Assembly: GCA_910583695.1 (NCBI GenBank)
Contig: CAJTZL010000028.1
Location: 1 to 34,336, forward strand
DNA: 34,336 nucleotides
Reading direction: 5' to 3'
Origin: an uncultured Oscillibacter sp.
Lineage (GTDB): Bacteria; Bacillota; Clostridia; Oscillospirales; Oscillospiraceae
Part shown: one piece after another, positions 31,014-34,336 of the stretch
Numbering within the stretch: position 1 is the first letter of the stretch
How the letters are laid out: the number at the start of each line of letters is the position of its first letter
Made by a program: the position numbers and the translations under genes
Notes under the pieces: generated by a model
What the model was told of the DNA's origin: nothing
The model's input: the letters and a program-made list of their open reading frames with translations, nothing else
Databases searched by the model: none

Positions 31014-34000
31014 TCAGTCGGCGTACAGCTCCTTGAGCTTCAGCAGGTGCTGATAGCGGTCCATGGCCGCCTTCTCGTTGCGCTGGAACAGCTCGCTGGC
31101 CCGGTCGGGGAACTCGCGGGTCAGGCGGCTGTAACGGGCCTCGTTCATCAGGAACTCCTGATACCCGCCGGCGGGCTCCTTGGAATCCAGGGTGAACTTG
31201 GCGCCCTCGGCGGCGGGATTGAAGCGGAACAGGTTCCAGTAGCCGCACTCCACAGCCTTCTTCATTTCCGCCTGGCAGTTCATCATGCCGCCCTTGATCG
31301 AGTGCATCTCGCAGGGGGAGTAGGCGATGATGAGGGAGGGGCCGGGATAGGCCTCAGCCTCCTGGATGGCCTTGAGGGTCTGGGCGGGGTTGGCGCCCAT
31401 GGCCACCTGGGCCACGTAGATATAGCCGTAGCTCATGGCGATTTCCGCCAGGGACTTCTTCTTGATCTCCTTACCGGCGGCGGCAAACTGGGCCACCTGA
31501 CCGATGTTGGAGGCCTTGGAGGCCTGACCGCCGGTGTTGGAATAGACCTCGGTATCAAAGACGAAGATATTCACATCGTTTCCAGAGGCCAGGACATGGT
31601 CCACGCCGCCGAAGCCAATGTCGTAGGCCCAGCCGTCGCCGCCGAAGATCCACAGGGACTTCTTGGACAGGTATTCCTTGTCCTTCAGAATCTCCAGGCA
31701 GAGCTTGCAGGCGTCGCAGTCGCAGTATTTCGCGCCGCTGTCCTTCAGCTCCTTGGCATGGGCCTGGAACTTGGGCAGCTGGTCGCCGAAGACCTTGGCG
31801 GCCTCGGGGCTTCCCGTGAAGGCCACAATGTCGTCCACAGTCATGACGCTCTCTTCCAGGAGCTTCACATACTCCGTTGTGGCTTCCGCGTTGGCCTTGC
31901 CGTCCTCCATGGTATCCAGCCACTTCTGGGCGGCGTCCTTCAGTCCCTGATAGGTGTGAGGCACCGCGATGAGCTGCTTCGTCAGGTCCGCCAGACGGTC
32001 GCGGATGGCCTTCTGACCCAGATACATGCCCAGGCCGTGCTCGGCGTTGTCCTCGAACAGGGAGTTGGACCAGGCGGGGCCGTGGCCGTCCGCGTTGGTG
32101 CAGTAGGGAGAGGTCGCCGCGGGACCGCCCCAGATGGAGGAGCAGCCGGTGGCGTTGGAGATATACATCCGGTCGCCGAAGAGCTGGGTGACGAGACGGG
32201 CGTAGCTGGTCTCGGCGCAGCCGGCGCAGGAGCCGGAGAACTCAAGCAGCGGCTTGTGGAACTGGCTGCCGGGCACCGTGTTGTCCTGGAGATCCTTCTT
32301 CTCCGTGACCTCGGCCACGCAGTAGTTGAAGACCTCCTGCTGGGCGGCCTCCTGCTCCTGGGCCACCATCTTCAGGGCCTTTTCGCCCTTGCGGCCCGGG
32401 CAGACGCCCACGCACACGCCGCAGCCCATGCAGTCCAGGGGACTGACGGCGATGGTGAACTTGTAGCCCTTGCCCTTTCCGGTTTTGTCGATAACCTTGG
32501 CGGCGGCGGGGAGCTTGGCAGCTTCCTCCTCGGTCATGGCGTAGGGACGGATCGTGGCATGGGGGCAGACATAGGCACACTGGTTGCACTGGATGCAGTT
32601 TTCGGGCATCCAGGTGGGAACGGAAACGGCCACGCCCCGCTTCTCATAGGCGGCGGCACCCAGCTCGAACTGGCCGTCGGCGTGCTTGACGAAGGCGGAG
32701 ACGGGGAGGCTGTCGCCATCCATCTTGCCCACGGGGTTCAGGATGGTCTTCACCTGCTCCACCAGCTCCGGCTTGCCGGTGAGGGTGGTGGTGTCGGGGG
32801 CATCCTGGGCGTCGGCCCAATCGGCGGGAACCTCGAACTTTTTATAGGCCGTGGCTCCGGCGTCGATGGCCTTGTGGTTCATATCCACCACGTCCTGGCC
32901 CTTTTTCAAGTAGGAGTGCGTGGCGGCGTCCTTCATATACTGGATGGCCTCGGACTCGGGCATAACCTTGGCCAGGGAGAAGAAGGCGGACTGGAGGATG
33001 GTGTTGGTCCGCTTGCCCATGCCAATTTCTTTGGCCAGGTCGATGGCATTGATGGTATAGACCTGGATGTTATTTTGGGCGATATACCGTTTCGCCACAG
33101 CGGGCATGTGCTTGTTGACTTCCTCATCGCTCCACTGGCAGTTGATCAGGAAGGTGCCGCCGGGCTTCACGTCCCGGACCATGGGGAAAGCCTTGACGAT
33201 ATAGGCGGGCACGTGGCAGGCCACAAAGTCGGCCTTGTTGATATAATAAGGCGCACGGATGGGCTGGTCGCCGAAGCGCAGATGGCTGACGGTGACGCCG
33301 CCGGTCTTTTTGGAGTCATACTGGAAGTAGGCCTGAACGTATTTGTCCGTGTGGTCGCCGATGATTTTGATGGAGTTTTTATTGGCGCCCACGGTTCCGT
33401 CACCGCCGAGGCCCCAGAACTTGCACTCGATGGTGCCTTCTGCGGCGGTGTTGGGGGCGGGCTTCTCCTCCAGGCTCAGGTGGGTCACGTCGTCCACGAT
33501 GCCGATGGTGAACTGGCGCTTGGGCTCCGCCTTGGTCAGCTCCTCATAGACGGCGAAGACGCTCCGGGGCGGGGTGTCCTTGCTGCCCAGGCCGTACCGG
33601 CCGCCGATGACGGTGATATCCGTCCGGCCCGCGTTGGCCAGGGAGGCCACCACATCCACGTACAGGGGCTCGCCCAGGGAGCCGGGCTCCTTGGTGCGGT
33701 CCAGTACGGCAATCTTCTTGCAGGAGGCGGGGATGGCGGAGATCAGCTTGTCGGCGCGCCAGGGGCGGTACAGGCGAACCTTGATGAGGCCCACCTTTTC
33801 GCCGTGGGCGTTCATATAGTCGATGACTTCCTCGGCCACGTCGCAGATGGAGCCCATGGCGATGATCACCCGGTCCGCGTCGGGGGCGCCGTAGTAGTTG
33901 AAGAGCTGGTAGTCGGTGCCCAGCTTCTCGTTGACCTTGCCCATATACTTCTCCACCACGTCGGGCAGAGCGTCGTAGTAGGGGTTGCAGGCCTCGCGGT

Positions 34001-34336
34001 GCTGGAAGAAGATATCGCCGTTCTCGTGGGAGCCCCGCATGTTGGGCCGCTCAGGGTTCAGCGCGTGCTTGCGGAAGGCGTCCACGGCGTCCATGTCGCA
34101 CATTTCCTTCAGGTCGTCGTAGTCCCACACGGCAACCTTCTGAATCTCGTGGGAGGTCCGGAAGCCGTCGAAGAAGTTCACGAAGGGAACCCGGCCCTCA
34201 ATGGCGGCCAGATGGGCCACGGGACCCAGGTCCATGACCTCCTGGACGTTGCCCTCGCACAGCAGGGCGAAGCCCGTCTGGCGGCAGGCCATGACGTCGG
34301 AGTGGTCGCCGAAGATGTTCAGCGCGTGGCTGGACA
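31014..34336 (-). CDS. nifJ: Pyruvate:ferredoxin (flavodoxin) oxidoreductase, partial at the 5' end
   Basis: The 1,107 visible residues make up most of the single-chain PFOR, usually about 1,170-1,180 residues; about 70 are beyond the window. The enzyme converts pyruvate and CoA to acetyl-CoA, CO2 and reduced ferredoxin. The first visible part is SSHALNIFGDHSDVM. The gamma domain has GRYGLGSKD and GDGTVGANKNSIKIIG. The ferredoxin domain has CIQCNQCAYVCPHA and CMGCGVCVGVCPG for two 4Fe-4S clusters. The TPP domain has CAGCAETSYARL, GCSSIWG and GGDGWAYDIGFGGVDH, and a third-cluster Cys set. The stop is TGA at 31014. Codon use is strongly biased, as in highly expressed genes. No promoter is visible. 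Confidence 0.97.
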   Translation of the reverse strand, partial: SSHALNIFGDHSDVMACRQTGFALLCEGNVQEVMDLGPVAHLAAIEGRVPFVNFFDGFRTSHEIQKVAVWDYDDLKEMCDMDAVDAFRKHALNPERPNMRGSHENGDIFFQHREACNPYYDALPDVVEKYMGKVNEKLGTDYQLFNYYGAPDADRVIIAMGSICDVAEEVIDYMNAHGEKVGLIKVRLYRPWRADKLISAIPASCKKIAVLDRTKEPGSLGEPLYVDVVASLANAGRTDITVIGGRYGLGSKDTPPRSVFAVYEELTKAEPKRQFTIGIVDDVTHLSLEEKPAPNTAAEGTIECKFWGLGGDGTVGANKNSIKIIGDHTDKYVQAYFQYDSKKTGGVTVSHLRFGDQPIRAPYYINKADFVACHVPAYIVKAFPMVRDVKPGGTFLINCQWSDEEVNKHMPAVAKRYIAQNNIQVYTINAIDLAKEIGMGKRTNTILQSAFFSLAKVMPESEAIQYMKDAATHSYLKKGQDVVDMNHKAIDAGATAYKKFEVPADWADAQDAPDTTTLTGKPELVEQVKTILNPVGKMDGDSLPVSAFVKHADGQFELGAAAYEKRGVAVSVPTWMPENCIQCNQCAYVCPHATIRPYAMTEEEAAKLPAAAKVIDKTGKGKGYKFTIAVSPLDCMGCGVCVGVCPGRKGEKALKMVAQEQEAAQQEVFNYCVAEVTEKKDLQDNTVPGSQFHKPLLEFSGSCAGCAETSYARLVTQLFGDRMYISNATGCSSIWGGPAATSPYCTNADGHGPAWSNSLFEDNAEHGLGMYLGQKAIRDRLADLTKQLIAVPHTYQGLKDAAQKWLDTMEDGKANAEATTEYVKLLEESVMTVDDIVAFTGSPEAAKVFGDQLPKFQAHAKELKDSGAKYCDCDACKLCLEILKDKEYLSKKSLWIFGGDGWAYDIGFGGVDHVLASGNDVNIFVFDTEVYSNTGGQASKASNIGQVAQFAAAGKEIKKKSLAEIAMSYGYIYVAQVAMGANPAQTLKAIQEAEAYPGPSLIIAYSPCEMHSIKGGMMNCQAEMKKAVECGYWNLFRFNPAAEGAKFTLDSKEPAGGYQEFLMNEARYSRLTREFPDRASELFQRNEKAAMDRYQHLLKLKELYAD

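Noticed and set aside
1..34336. CRISPR arrays, insertion sequences, phage genes and toxin-antitoxin pairs
   Set aside because: No regular direct-repeat array, transposase, integrase or typical antitoxin motif was seen on either strand.

Overview
The window is about 34 kb of GC-rich (roughly 60% or more), tightly packed chromosome from an anaerobic, spore-forming member of the Clostridia. Gene content and style fit the Oscillospiraceae (Lawsonibacter/Flavonifractor/Oscillibacter type). Supporting features are SpoVT, an asparagine T-box leader, a type III glutamine synthetase, a pyruvate:ferredoxin oxidoreductase, a Na+-pumping decarboxylase locus, and an SRP RNA-dnaX-ybaB block with Bacillus-like gene order. 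The taxonomic placement is inference from gene content. No phage, transposase, CRISPR array or tRNA was found; this is mostly core chromosome with a few accessory cassettes.

Layout. 1-1570: end of a decarboxylase beta subunit and a carboxyltransferase (alpha) subunit, followed by a 330-bp intergenic array of six hairpins. 1899-3756 (minus): a PadR regulator and two membrane-anchored proteins in one overlapping operon, with a consensus promoter whose -10 box lies inside an ATGT-N7-ACAT dyad. 4085-6487: a membrane-anchored triple-PepSY protein, a small zinc-ribbon protein and spoVT. 6637-10800: Asn T-box leader, asnB and glnN. 10850-14606 (minus): asparaginase ansA with a 39-codon ORF in its leader, a small membrane protein, holB and ricT. 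14714-16319 (minus): a sulfur/selenium-trafficking cassette (DUF3343, YedE-like transporter, TusA-like protein) with two copies of one operator-like dyad. 16747-17760: gap. 17834-18035: two convergent promoters around a strong shared hairpin, a candidate small-RNA locus. 18106-20441: SRP RNA, dnaX, ybaB. 20490-23065: DUF4127 lipoprotein and a convergent multi-pass membrane protein. 23282-28975: apbE, NusG-domain-II protein, Gx-transporter, CbxX/SpoVK-type AAA ATPase, a membrane protein and an M3 peptidase with a membrane anchor, with overlapping or closely spaced genes. 29118-30833: secreted S41 peptidase with a C-terminal SLH-like region. 31014-34336 (minus): nifJ, cut by the window end.

How it works together. 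Several genes serve anaerobic carbon and energy metabolism: the decarboxylase, GAPDH, PFOR, and an ApbE flavinylation module of the kind seen near Rnf-type or extracellular electron-transfer systems. A nitrogen block makes glutamine and asparagine under tRNA-Asn control, and a nearby asparaginase breaks asparagine down. The less-explained parts are the operator pair in the sulfur/selenium cassette, the convergent small-RNA locus, the ORF ahead of ansA, and the hairpin array after the decarboxylase gene. I found no single system that I can call new with confidence; these are the best candidates.
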